Of a stretch of DNA of 29,811 nt, positions 1 through 7,433 are shown in pieces (position 1 is the stretch's first letter; each line of letters opens with the position of its first letter). The stretch comes from JBGCDD01 sp045105075 (lineage in GTDB: Bacteria; Pseudomonadota; Alphaproteobacteria; Rhodobacterales; Rhodobacteraceae). The notes below the pieces were generated by a model, which worked only from the letters and a program-made list of their open reading frames with translations, did no database searches and was not told where the DNA came from. The DNA is taken from NCBI GenBank assembly GCA_045105075.1, contig JBGCDD010000147.1, forward strand, positions 1-29,811, given 5' to 3'. The translations under genes were made by a program, and so were the position numbers.

Positions 1-1191
1 CCGGTCCGAGCGCGCCAGCGAACCGGTCTTGATCTGCCCACAATTGGTCGCCACGGCCAGATCGGCAATCGTGGCATCTTCGGTTTCGCCGGATCGGTGG
101 CTCATCACATTGGTGAATCCGGCCCGGTGCGCCATATCAACTGCTTGAAGAGTCTCCGTCAAGCTGCCGATTTGATTGACTTTTACCAACATTGAATTGG
201 CACTGCCCCGCGCAATCCCTTCGGCCAGTCGCGCCGGATTGGTGACAAACAGATCGTCGCCCACCAACTGCACCCTGTCGCCCAAAGCATCCGTCAGCGC
301 CTTCCAGCCGTCCCAATCATCTTCCGACATACCGTCTTCGATCGAGATGATCGGATAGTCCGCCACCAGCGCTGCCAAATAATCGACGTTCTCAGCTGAA
401 CTCAGGGTTTTTCCCTCTCCAGCATAGACATAGGCGCCATCCTTAAAGTACTCGGTCGCGGCACAATCCAAAGCCAGGTAGATCTCTTCGCCGGGCCGAT
501 ACCCAGCTTTCTCAATCGACTTCAGAATGAAATCCAGCGCATCACGGGTCGAGCTGATGTTGGGCGCAAAGCCACCCTCATCACCGATCCCGGTGGAAAG
601 CCCCGCCGCCGACAGTGCTTTTTTCAGCGTGTGGAACACTTCGGCCCCCATGCGCACCGCGTCGCGGATGTTGCCCGCGCTGACCGGCATGATCATGAAT
701 TCCTGAATATCGATTGGATTATCCGCATGTTCGCCGCCATTGATGATGTTCATCATCGGCACCGGCAGCACCCGCGCCGACGTGCCGCCAACATAGCGAT
801 ACAAGGGCTGCGTGGTGAAATCGGCCGCCGCTTTGGCTGTGGCCAGCGACACACCCAGAATCGCATTTGCGCCCAGACGCGCTTTGTTGTCGGTGCCGTC
901 CAGCTCGATCATGGTGCGGTCAATCGCGACCTGTTCGGTGGCATCAAAGCCAACGAGTTCCTCGGCGATTTCGCCATTCACAGCCGCCACCGCTTCCAAC
1001 ACGCCCTTGCCCAGATAGCGCGCCTTGTCGCCATCGCGCCGCTCGACCGCCTCGTACGCCCCGGTCGAGGCCCCCGAAGGCACCGCCGCGCGCCCCATCG
1101 TGCCGTCTTCCAGGATCACATCAACCTCGACGGTGGGATTGCCCCGGCTGTCAAGGATTTCGCGGGCGTGAATGTCGATGATCGTGCTCAT
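1..1191 (-). CDS. eno: Enolase (phosphopyruvate hydratase), 3' end cut by the window
   Basis: Enolase converts 2-phosphoglycerate to phosphoenolpyruvate in glycolysis, is Mg-dependent and cytosolic, and in many bacteria also belongs to the RNA degradosome. The 397 visible residues begin MSTIIDIHAREILDSRGNP, the family N-terminus, with GASTG near residue 40, the metal-site stretch SIEDGMSEDDWDGW, the catalytic-lysine motif LVKVNQIGSLTE and, at the window edge, the signature KTGSLARSDR. Enolases are usually about 425 residues, so roughly 28 C-terminal residues lie outside. ATG at 1191 follows AAAGGA at a good distance. It lies 73 bases downstream of the transporter gene on the same strand, but its own ribosome site and housekeeping role suggest independent control. 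Assignment is very secure. Confidence 0.98.
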   Translation of the reverse strand, partial: MSTIIDIHAREILDSRGNPTVEVDVILEDGTMGRAAVPSGASTGAYEAVERRDGDKARYLGKGVLEAVAAVNGEIAEELVGFDATEQVAIDRTMIELDGTDNKARLGANAILGVSLATAKAAADFTTQPLYRYVGGTSARVLPVPMMNIINGGEHADNPIDIQEFMIMPVSAGNIRDAVRMGAEVFHTLKKALSAAGLSTGIGDEGGFAPNISSTRDALDFILKSIEKAGYRPGEEIYLALDCAATEYFKDGAYVYAGEGKTLSSAENVDYLAALVADYPIISIEDGMSEDDWDGWKALTDALGDRVQLVGDDLFVTNPARLAEGIARGSANSMLVKVNQIGSLTETLQAVDMAHRAGFTNVMSHRSGETEDATIADLAVATNCGQIKTGSLARSDR

Positions 1192-1264
1192 ATCGGGCGT
1201 CCTTTGCTTGGCTTGCCCGCCTCTTACCCGCCCGCCGGGATCAAAGAAACCATGTTTTCGCGCC

Positions 1265-2137
1265 TCAGGCCGGTTTTGCCCCCACCCGACGCTCGCGCCA
1301 CAAGGTAAACAAACCCGACCCGATGATGATCACAGTGCCCACCAGCATCCAGATATCGGGGCGTTCGCCGAACACAACAAACCCAACGATCAGCGCAAAA
1401 ACGATGCGGGTATAGCGAAACGGGGTCACAAACGACACCTCGCCCAGCCGGGTCGCCAAAACGATCAGGTAATAAGCCACAACGCCAATTCCCACGGTCA
1501 CCAGCAACATCCCCCATTGCCCCGGCGTCGGTGTGACAAAGGGCGCGCCCGACGCCAACGCCAGCACCAAAGCGCCGGGCAAGGCCATGGCAAAGGCCAG
1601 AAAACTCAGCTGCACCGTCGATACCTGCGCCTGGATCCGGCGCGTGGCCACATCGCGCATCGCCAGACCAATCACGCCAACAACTGCAAACAACGCACTC
1701 GCATCAAAGCCGTCCAGACCGGGGCGCACGATCAGCATGACCCCAAAGAAGCCCACCAGAATGGCGCTCCAACGCCGCCACCCGACGGCTTCGCCCAAAA
1801 ACACCGCCGCCCCCAGGGTCACCACCAAAGGTGCCACCTGCAAAATCGCCGAGGCCGTGGACAAGCCGGTCAGCGACAACGCGGTGACAAAGCCAACCAT
1901 TCCAACCACTTCGCCCAAGTTCCGCCAGATCAACGCCGCGTTCCAACCGGCGCGCGGGATCGCCTGTTGCCCCTGAATTCGGGCCAAAACAGCGAAAACC
2001 GCCATGCCCCCAAGCCCAAGCGCCAGAATGATCTGCCACGTCGGAAATGCCCCGGCCAGCAGCTTGATCAACGTGTCTTCCACCGTAAAGGCCAACATCG
2101 CCAAGGCCATAAACATCGCGCCGCGCAGATTCTCCAT
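1265..2137 (-). CDS. EamA-family (drug/metabolite superfamily) transporter
   Basis: This is a 290-residue inner-membrane protein made almost entirely of hydrophobic segments, consistent with the ten-helix, two-repeat EamA architecture (DMT superfamily). Repeat one covers about residues 5-135 and repeat two about 145-282. The second repeat holds the family-like stretch GEVSFVTPFRYTRIVFALI followed by GERPD. Members export amino acids, nucleosides or other small metabolites, but the substrate cannot be read from sequence. The start at 2137 was chosen over an upstream TTG because AAGGAGGG lies just before this ATG and the longer form would add 20 unrelated residues. The gene is transcribed toward eno and divergently from the AbrB-family gene, with 96 bases between the two starts. 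Confidence 0.9.
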   Translation of the reverse strand: MENLRGAMFMALAMLAFTVEDTLIKLLAGAFPTWQIILALGLGGMAVFAVLARIQGQQAIPRAGWNAALIWRNLGEVVGMVGFVTALSLTGLSTASAILQVAPLVVTLGAAVFLGEAVGWRRWSAILVGFFGVMLIVRPGLDGFDASALFAVVGVIGLAMRDVATRRIQAQVSTVQLSFLAFAMALPGALVLALASGAPFVTPTPGQWGMLLVTVGIGVVAYYLIVLATRLGEVSFVTPFRYTRIVFALIVGFVVFGERPDIWMLVGTVIIIGSGLFTLWRERRVGAKPA

Positions 2138-2233
2138 GCCGGGCCCTCCTTGCCCTCGCGCTTGCGCCATTTGGACGCCACACGCAAGCGCGCTCAATTG
2201 CGTGACCTGCCCCGCAGTGCTAGATAGGCCAGA

Positions 2234-3256
2234 ATGACTGACATTTTATTCAGAACCGCCGTGACCGTCGCCATTGGCGCGTTGGGCGCCGCCGTCGCTT
2301 TTGCCATTTCCATGCCCGCCGCCATTTTGATCGGCCCGGCGCTGGCGGTCACCCTGGCCGGGCTTGCGGGCCTGCGTACCGCGATCAGCGACCCGTTGCG
2401 CGACACCTGCTTTGTGGTGCTGGGTCTGGGGCTCGGCGCCGGGTTTGACCCTGACGCCAGCGCCGCCATCCTGCGCTGGCCACTGGCTTTTCTGGCCTTG
2501 CTGGTGCTGTTGGCGCTGACCATGCTGGCCTGCCAGAAACTGCTGCAATCCGCCTTTGGCTTTGATCCACGCAGCGCCGTTCTGGCCAGCGCGCCCGGTC
2601 ATCTCAGCTTTGTGCTCTCGATCGCCGCCGACAGCAAAATGGACGCCGCCCCGATCGCTGTGGTGCAATCGATCCGCCTGCTCGCGTTAACCTTGAGCGT
2701 GCCGTTTGTCGCCATGGGTTTTGGCGTGTCGATACAATCCGTGCTGCCGCCCAGCGACTCTGTCATGGGCCTGATCCCCCTTCTGGCGCTGGCCATCGGG
2801 GGCATTGCACTGGGTCTGGTGTTTCGCAAATTGCGCCTGCCCGCGCCGCTGTTGCTGGGCCCGATGGCGCTGTCGGCGGCCACCCATGCCAGCGGGCTGA
2901 CCCCGGGTTCGGTGCCCGAATGGCTGCTGGCACCGGCCTTCATCGGCCTTGGCACCATGATCGGCACCCGCTTTTCCAATATGTCGCTGGCCCGGTTTTA
3001 CGCCTCGCTGGGCGCCGGTCTGGCCATCACCGGCGTCGCGGTCGTGCTTAGCGCGCTGGCCGCGATCCCGGTGGCGCTGCTGTTGGGCATTCCAACGCCC
3101 CACGTGCTGGCCGCTTTTGCCCCGGGCGGCCTAGAAACCATGATCGCCCTGGGCGCGGCAATGGGCGCAAGCCCCGGCTTTGTCGCCGCCTGCCACGTGA
3201 TGCGCCTGTTGCTGCTGACCGGATTGATCCCGCTGGCTCTGGCCCGCGCCCGTTAA
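2234..3256 (+). CDS. AbrB-family integral membrane protein (PF05145 type)
   Basis: The 340-residue product is a polytopic membrane protein with about ten hydrophobic helices arranged as two similar halves. Motifs resembling this family are SAPGHLSFVLSIAADSKMD in the first half and FAPGGLETMIALGAAMGAS in the second. It is often annotated as ammonia monooxygenase or AbrB regulator, but it has no DNA-binding domain of the Bacillus AbrB kind and no monooxygenase signature. Its function is unknown and transport is the most natural guess. The start codon has only a weak ribosome site. A poor promoter match (TTGCGT, 17 bases, TAGATA) ends about 8 bases before the ATG, so a nearly leaderless transcript is possible. 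Its stop codon shares TTAA with that of the convergent fur gene. Confidence 0.85.
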   Translation: MTDILFRTAVTVAIGALGAAVAFAISMPAAILIGPALAVTLAGLAGLRTAISDPLRDTCFVVLGLGLGAGFDPDASAAILRWPLAFLALLVLLALTMLACQKLLQSAFGFDPRSAVLASAPGHLSFVLSIAADSKMDAAPIAVVQSIRLLALTLSVPFVAMGFGVSIQSVLPPSDSVMGLIPLLALAIGGIALGLVFRKLRLPAPLLLGPMALSAATHASGLTPGSVPEWLLAPAFIGLGTMIGTRFSNMSLARFYASLGAGLAITGVAVVLSALAAIPVALLLGIPTPHVLAAFAPGGLETMIALGAAMGASPGFVAACHVMRLLLLTGLIPLALARAR

Positions 3257-3666
3257 CGCTTTTTCAGCGGCACACCATACAATTCCAACCGATGCCCGCG
3301 CAGCTCGTATCCCAGTTTTTCCGCAATCCGATCCTGCAGCGCCTCGATCTCGGGATCGACAAATTCAATCACCTCGCCCGAATTCATATCGATCAGATGA
3401 TCATGATGGTCACGCTCGGCATCCTCATAACGCGCGCGCCCATCGCCGAATTCCAGCCGATCCAGAATCCCGGCCTCTTCAAACAGCTTCACCGTGCGGT
3501 ACACCGTCGCAATCGAAATCCCGGAATCCAGAGCCGAGGCGCGCGCATACAACTCCTCCACATCCGGGTGATCGCTGCTGTCCTGCAAAACCTGCGCGAT
3601 CGTGCGCCGCTGACCGGTCATGCGCAATCCCTTGGCCTCGCAACGCTCGATGATTGAGTCAGCCAT
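3253..3666 (-). CDS. fur: Fur-family metalloregulator (Fur/Mur type)
   Basis: This cytosolic DNA-binding repressor of 137 residues has the Fur fold: a winged helix from about 1 to 80 (recognition region SIATVYRTVKLFEEAG at 51-66) and a C-terminal metal-binding and dimerisation domain. Likely metal ligands are H33, E81, HHDH at 87-90 and H125. The CXXC structural zinc motif of E. coli Fur is absent: the equivalent stretch reads HLIDMNSGEVIEF. Alphaproteobacterial Fur proteins of this kind often act as manganese regulators (Mur), whereas Irr has a different histidine cluster. Fur or Mur is therefore favoured but the metal is unproven. GGGGGAG sits 4 bases before the ATG. It overlaps the AbrB-family gene by 4 bases tail to tail and is divergent from the helicase. 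Confidence 0.9.
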   Translation of the reverse strand: MADSIIERCEAKGLRMTGQRRTIAQVLQDSSDHPDVEELYARASALDSGISIATVYRTVKLFEEAGILDRLEFGDGRARYEDAERDHHDHLIDMNSGEVIEFVDPEIEALQDRIAEKLGYELRGHRLELYGVPLKKR

Positions 3667-3924
3667 TTCGCTCCCCCGCTGCCTTATTCGCCGGGTTTAG
3701 CCTGCCTTGCGCGCCGCGGCCACCCCGCAAAGCTTGACTTTGGCGCGCAAAAGGCGCATCTGCACCTCAAGCGCTGTCTTCTGCCGCGTGAGCAGAACAC
3801 AAACCAAGAGCGGACAAACCCGCCCAAAAAGACAGCGTCGCCGATCCCAAAATCACGCGTGGGGCCAAAGCGCCGAAGCGGAGCAGGCAAATATCTTTGC
3901 CTCTCGAGCCTTCGCCGCCCCTAT

Positions 3925-3968
3925 TGCCGCGCGATGCGGCACAATTACGGCCCTGCGACCGCGCAGGG
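3925..3968 (+). promoter_or_regulatory. Two tandem hairpins in the helicase leader
   Basis: The first hairpin is TGCCGC / GCGGCA (3925-3930 with 3936-3941, 5-base loop). The second is CCCTGCG / CGCAGGG (3951-3957 with 3962-3968, 4-base loop). The second ends 4 bases before the AAAGGA ribosome site at 3973. The position would allow structure-dependent control of helicase translation, but there is no direct evidence, and no T-run follows that would make either an intrinsic terminator. Confidence 0.4.
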
Positions 3969-3972
3969 TTCG

Positions 3973-3978
3973 AAAGGA
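3973..3978 (+). promoter_or_regulatory. Ribosome binding site that selects the TTG start of the helicase
   Basis: AAAGGA lies 6 bases before TTG at 3985. No comparable site precedes the upstream in-frame GTG (3859) or ATG (3934), and the protein from the TTG starts SDFDMMGLDPKLV, as expected for RhlE-like helicases. Confidence 0.7.
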
Positions 3979-3984
3979 TACGAC

Positions 3985-5259
3985 TTGAGCGATTTCGACA
4001 TGATGGGCCTTGATCCCAAACTGGTGGCCCGACTGGCCGCAGCTGGCATCACCGATCCCACTCCCATTCAAAAACAAGCCATCCCCCACGCGCTGAACGG
4101 GCGCGATGTGATGGGCCTGGCGCAAACCGGCACTGGCAAAACCGCCGCATTCGGCCTGCCGCTGGTCACTCAAATGCTGGCCATCGGCAAAAAGCCAGAG
4201 AAATACACCGTGCGCGGCCTCGTTTTGGCCCCCACCCGCGAATTGGCCGGCCAAATCGCCGTCAACCTGCGCAGCTATTGCGAAGACACGCCGCTAAAAG
4301 TTGGCATGGTGGTCGGCGGACAATCCATCAACGCCCAGATCAAACGGCTGGAACGCGGCACCGACCTGCTGGTGGCCACGCCAGGCCGTCTGATCGACCT
4401 GATGGACCGGCGTGCGCTGACACTGGAATCCTGCACGTTCCTGGTTCTGGACGAGGCCGACCAGATGCTCGATCTCGGCTTCATCCACGCCTTGCGCAAA
4501 ATCGCGGCGATGCTGCCGGACACCCGCCAGACCATGCTGTTTTCCGCCACCATGCCGAAACAGATGAACGAGCTGGCCAACAGCTATCTGACACGGCCGA
4601 TCCGCGTCGAAGTCTCGCCTCCCGGCAAAGCCGCCGACAAGGTCACCCAAGAAGTGCACTTTATCGCCAAGGCCGAAAAAACCAACCTGCTGATCGAAAT
4701 GCTGGACAAGCACCGCGACGAGCGCGCGCTGGTCTTCGGACGCACCAAGCATGGCTCGGAAAAGCTGATGAAAACGCTTGAAAAACGCGGATTCGCCGCC
4801 GGTTCTATCCATGGCAACAAAAGCCAGGGCCAGCGCGACCGCGCCATCGCCGCGTTCAAATCCGGCCAGATCAAAGTGCTGGTGGCCACCGATGTCGCCG
4901 CACGTGGCCTCGACATTCCAGATGTGAAACACGTCTACAACTACGACCTGCCCAACGTGCCCGACAACTACGTCCACCGCATCGGACGCACCGCGCGCGC
5001 CGGCAAAGACGGTGCCGCCATCGCGTTTTGCGCCCCCGACGAGATGGACGAATTCAAAGCGATCCAGAAAACCCTGGGCACAACGATCCCTGTGGCCTCC
5101 GGCCGCCCCTGGGCTGCGATCGACGCCCCAGCCAAACCAAAACGCGGCTCCGGTCCACGCCGCAACGGCCCCGGCGGCGCGCCCAAACCCTCTGGCGCCC
5201 GGCGCCGGCGCAAAGGCCCGTCCCAAGGCGGCAAAGGCGGCCCGCGCGCCGCGGCCTAA
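3985..5259 (+). CDS. DEAD-box ATP-dependent RNA helicase (RhlE-like)
   Basis: The 424-residue cytosolic enzyme unwinds short RNA duplexes and is likely to act in ribosome assembly or RNA decay. Visible motifs in order are the Q motif GITDPTPIQ (21-29), Walker A AQTGTGKT (46-53), PTRELA, VATPGR, the DEAD box VLDEADQMLD, SAT, then in the second RecA domain the helicase motifs VATDVAARGLDIP and HRIGRTARAGKDG. A basic Gly/Pro/Arg-rich tail (about 385-424) follows, typical of RNA-anchoring extensions. The TTG start is preferred because of AAAGGA 6 bases upstream; an upstream GTG would add 42 residues with no family likeness. Two leader hairpins precede it. RhlE is the nearest named group, but the subfamily is not certain. 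Confidence 0.93.
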   Translation: MSDFDMMGLDPKLVARLAAAGITDPTPIQKQAIPHALNGRDVMGLAQTGTGKTAAFGLPLVTQMLAIGKKPEKYTVRGLVLAPTRELAGQIAVNLRSYCEDTPLKVGMVVGGQSINAQIKRLERGTDLLVATPGRLIDLMDRRALTLESCTFLVLDEADQMLDLGFIHALRKIAAMLPDTRQTMLFSATMPKQMNELANSYLTRPIRVEVSPPGKAADKVTQEVHFIAKAEKTNLLIEMLDKHRDERALVFGRTKHGSEKLMKTLEKRGFAAGSIHGNKSQGQRDRAIAAFKSGQIKVLVATDVAARGLDIPDVKHVYNYDLPNVPDNYVHRIGRTARAGKDGAAIAFCAPDEMDEFKAIQKTLGTTIPVASGRPWAAIDAPAKPKRGSGPRRNGPGGAPKPSGARRRRKGPSQGGKGGPRAAA

Positions 5260-5300
5260 CCCGATCAGCAGCGCCCAGAAAACCGGCGCTGCTTTTCCTC

Positions 5301-5407
5301 TTGCCCAAAATATCCTGGGGGGAGTCGCCACCGGCGACGGGGGGCCAAGCCCCCCTCTCCCTCAAAACACTATCGCGAAAAACCGCAACGGGGGGCAACG
5401 CCCCCCG
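5301..5407. repeat. GC-rich hairpin cluster, probable dispersed intergenic element and terminator
   Basis: Between the convergent helicase and DUF533 genes lie the string TTGCCCAAAATATCCTGGGG, then three hairpins: GTCGCC/GGCGAC (5324-5329 with 5333-5338), G6/C6 (5339-5344 with 5350-5355) and CGGGGGGC/GCCCCCCG (5389-5396 with 5400-5407). The last, read on the minus strand, is followed by a short spacer and five T residues (5378-5382), so it can serve as a terminator for the DUF533 gene. From memory, similar CCCAAAATATCC strings next to G/C-run hairpins recur between genes in Rhodobacteraceae genomes. That recurrence cannot be tested inside this window. Confidence 0.55.
5378..5407 (-). terminator. 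Probable intrinsic terminator of the DUF533 gene
   Basis: On the minus strand an 8-base-pair stem (CGGGGGGC with GCCCCCCG, 3-base loop, 5389-5407) is followed after six bases by TTTTT. It starts 17 bases beyond the stop codon of the DUF533 gene. The gap between stem and T-run is longer than ideal. Confidence 0.5.
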
Positions 5408-5424
5408 CCCAGGTCTCAAAAAAC

Positions 5425-6330
5425 CTACCCGTAAAGCGGCTGAACACCCATCTGCAGGTGCAGCGCGTTGACCACCTGCTGGTTCAGCCCCATCGCCTTG
5501 GCCAGACCATCCAGATATTGCGCCTCACCCTGCGTGTCCAAACGGATCGACATCAACGACATCGAATAGACCTGCATCTTCTGCATGTCCGGCGTGTCGC
5601 GCGCCAAAGCCGCCACATCCACCGGCGCCGCCAACTGTTCGCGCACAAACGCGATGTCCTGCGGGCGCGCATCATCGCCAACGGTGTCCATGATCTTGGC
5701 CTGCTCCTCCGCGTCGATATCGCCATCGGCCTTGGCCGCCTGGATCATCGCACGCAGCATCAAACCGGCGGTCTCCTCGCCCTGCGGCGCAGTCTCATCG
5801 GTGCCGAACTGATCGATCATGTCGCCCGCGCCCTTGCCCGCAAGCGCCGCAGCCCCGCCAGCCGCCGCCAGAATGCCCGCAAGGCCTGTGCCACCACCGG
5901 GCACACCCGCGAGCAATCCACCCTTGGCCTCTTCCTCACTCGGAGGCGTCGCGCCCCCCATCAGCGAGGACATATCAAACCCGCTCTGGCCCGCCATTTT
6001 CGCCATCATGTCCTGCAAGCCACCAGCCCCGCCAGCACCACCGGTCATCTGCCCGATCATGTCCTGCACACTGCCCATGCCACCGGCTGCACCACCGGTC
6101 ATCTTGCCCAGCATATCCTGCAAACCACCCGCGCCAGCGCCGCCCGTCATCGACGAAATCATGTCCTGCATGTTGCCCATGCCCGGCGCCTGATCGGCTG
6201 CCGCTTCGCCCGGCGCCACCTGAGCGCCTCCGAACATGCCGGCCAAACCCTGCACACCGCCCGCTTTTTCGACGCCGCGCGCGGCCGCATAACCAATGGC
6301 CAATTTGGCCAACGTTCCCATCAAACTCAT
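5425..6330 (-). CDS. DUF533 / TerB-like protein with an internal Met-Gly repeat
   Basis: The C-terminal part of this 301-residue protein (about 180-301) matches the DUF533 family, an all-helical TerB-like domain. It includes AMIQAAKADGDIDAEEQAKI, an acidic pattern that in TerB proteins can bind metal, and ends NQQVVNALHLQMGVQPLYG. The N-terminus MSLMGTLAKLAIGYAAARGVE could associate with membranes. Residues 53-117 carry four imperfect copies of a 14-18-residue unit (QDM-x-x-x-MTGGA) rich in Met and Gly. Residues 145-170 are a Gly/Ala-rich hydrophobic stretch. Function is unknown; family members are often called tellurite-resistance-like, with no proof here. The start has a weak GGGGGA site. 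It lies alone between convergent and divergent neighbours. Confidence 0.85.
   Translation of the reverse strand: MSLMGTLAKLAIGYAAARGVEKAGGVQGLAGMFGGAQVAPGEAAADQAPGMGNMQDMISSMTGGAGAGGLQDMLGKMTGGAAGGMGSVQDMIGQMTGGAGGAGGLQDMMAKMAGQSGFDMSSLMGGATPPSEEEAKGGLLAGVPGGGTGLAGILAAAGGAAALAGKGAGDMIDQFGTDETAPQGEETAGLMLRAMIQAAKADGDIDAEEQAKIMDTVGDDARPQDIAFVREQLAAPVDVAALARDTPDMQKMQVYSMSLMSIRLDTQGEAQYLDGLAKAMGLNQQVVNALHLQMGVQPLYG
5980..6174 (-). repeat. Four imperfect in-frame repeats inside the DUF533 gene
   Basis: The translated units are NMQDMISSMTGGAGAG (53-68), GLQDMLGKMTGGAAGGMG (69-86), SVQDMIGQMTGGAGGAG (87-103) and GLQDMMAKMAGQSG (104-117). At DNA level the repeated core on the plus strand is a variant of ATCATGTCCTGCA. 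Copy number may vary between strains, because tandem coding repeats can slip. Confidence 0.85.
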
Positions 6331-6548
6331 GTCCCATATCCCCCGTTTGTGTTTTTATCTGACGCGCCCCAAGGTGACAGAATAAACGCCAGTGGAAAGG
6401 GGGAAATTTTACCGGATCGCTCCCACACACCTCACCGACGGCAAGCACCCCCATCAAGCCAATGTTTTGAAACACTTTTTCAAAATCTCTACAGCCCGAA
6501 CCCCCACATGCCCTTGACACTTCCCCCCGGTCTCTCTCCAGTGTGCCC

Positions 6549-7424
6549 ATGTTGGAAAAACGCCCCGTTGACAGTTTTGGCGCCACCGCCCTGATCGCAT
6601 TTGCAGCCCTCTTGGCGCTCAATCAGGTGGCAGTCAAAGTCACCGGCGGCGGCTTTGGTCCGGTGTTTCAGGCCGGGCTGCGCTCTGCCGGAGCCGTGGT
6701 GATCCTGCTCGCCTGGATGCAGTTTCGCGGTATCAAATTCGATCTGCCACGCAATGCGATCTTCTGGGGCGTGCTGTCGGGCGCCATTTTCGCCTATGAG
6801 TTCATCTGCCTGTTCATCGCCCTTGATCTGACCACCGTCTCACGCGCCTCGGTGATTTTTTACACCATGCCGGTGTGGCTGGCGCTGGCCGCCCATGTCT
6901 TGTTGCCCGGCGAACGGCTGACGCCCGTGCGCACGCTGGGCCTGGCGCTGGCCGTCGGCGGCGTGATCCTGGCTCTGTTTGATCGCTCCAACGGACAGGC
7001 CAGCCTCGCCGGTGATCTGCTCGCGCTCATCGCGTCTTTCGGTTGGGCCGCCATCGCGCTGCTGGTGCGCATCACGCCGCTCTCGACCGTCAAACCCGTG
7101 GTGCAATTGCTGTTCCAGGTCGCCGTCTCGGCCCCGATCCTGCTGATCCTCGCACCCCTGTTCGGAGATCTGTTTCGCGCGCCAACCGCCCTCCACTGGG
7201 CCGGTCTGGCGTTTCAAACCGTGGCCGTCGCCAGCATCGGATTTCTGGTCTGGTTCTGGCTGATGACGATCTACCGCGCCTCAGGCGTGGCCGCCTTCAG
7301 CTTTCTGTCCCCGGTCTTTGCCGTGATCTTCGGCTGGGCGCTTCTGGGCGAACAAATCGGCCCGCTGGTCTGGACCGCACTGGCGCTGGTCGCCGCCGGG
7401 ATTTACCTGATCAACCGCAAATAG
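6549..7424 (+). CDS. EamA-family (drug/metabolite superfamily) transporter, second copy type
   Basis: This 291-residue inner-membrane protein has about ten hydrophobic helices in two EamA repeats (about 10-140 and 150-288). Typical features are the loop YTMPVWLALAAHVLLPGERLTP closing repeat one, and VAAFSFLSPVFAVIFGWALLGE near the end. It is clearly not a duplicate of the transporter at 1265-2137, since the two share only the family pattern. Substrate is unknown. ATG at 6549 was chosen; an in-frame GTG two codons upstream is equally possible because neither has a good ribosome site. TTGACA at 6514-6519 could be a -35 element, which would imply a very short leader. The stop lies 9 bases from the convergent selO stop. 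Confidence 0.9.
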   Translation: MLEKRPVDSFGATALIAFAALLALNQVAVKVTGGGFGPVFQAGLRSAGAVVILLAWMQFRGIKFDLPRNAIFWGVLSGAIFAYEFICLFIALDLTTVSRASVIFYTMPVWLALAAHVLLPGERLTPVRTLGLALAVGGVILALFDRSNGQASLAGDLLALIASFGWAAIALLVRITPLSTVKPVVQLLFQVAVSAPILLILAPLFGDLFRAPTALHWAGLAFQTVAVASIGFLVWFWLMTIYRASGVAAFSFLSPVFAVIFGWALLGEQIGPLVWTALALVAAGIYLINRK

Positions 7425-7433
7425 CCCCCGGAC

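Larger units (their letters stand above)
3667..3984. other. 318-base non-coding interval between fur and the helicase
   Basis: This is the only gap above 300 bases in the window. Short open frames exist on both strands but are rich in Arg, Ala and Cys, lack ribosome sites and look like GC-driven noise. It must hold the promoters for fur (leftward) and the helicase (rightward). I could not identify convincing -35/-10 pairs. Two hairpins lie in the last 60 bases, next to the helicase start. A small RNA cannot be excluded. Confidence 0.6.

Noticed and set aside
1172..2227. 351-codon plus-strand frame antisense to the first transporter
   Set aside because: Gln/His/Arg-rich shadow of a hydrophobic membrane protein gene. 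The minus-strand gene has a strong AAGGAGGG site.
2234..3256. AbrB-family gene as a DNA-binding transition-state regulator or ammonia monooxygenase
   Set aside because: The protein is polytopic membrane throughout, with no SpoVT/AbrB swapped-hairpin domain and no monooxygenase signature; the names are inherited labels.
6514..6542. TTGACA at 6514 as promoter of the second transporter
   Set aside because: A perfect -35 but the expected -10 position (17 bases on) reads TCCAGT, a poor match, and would place the start of transcription at the start codon.
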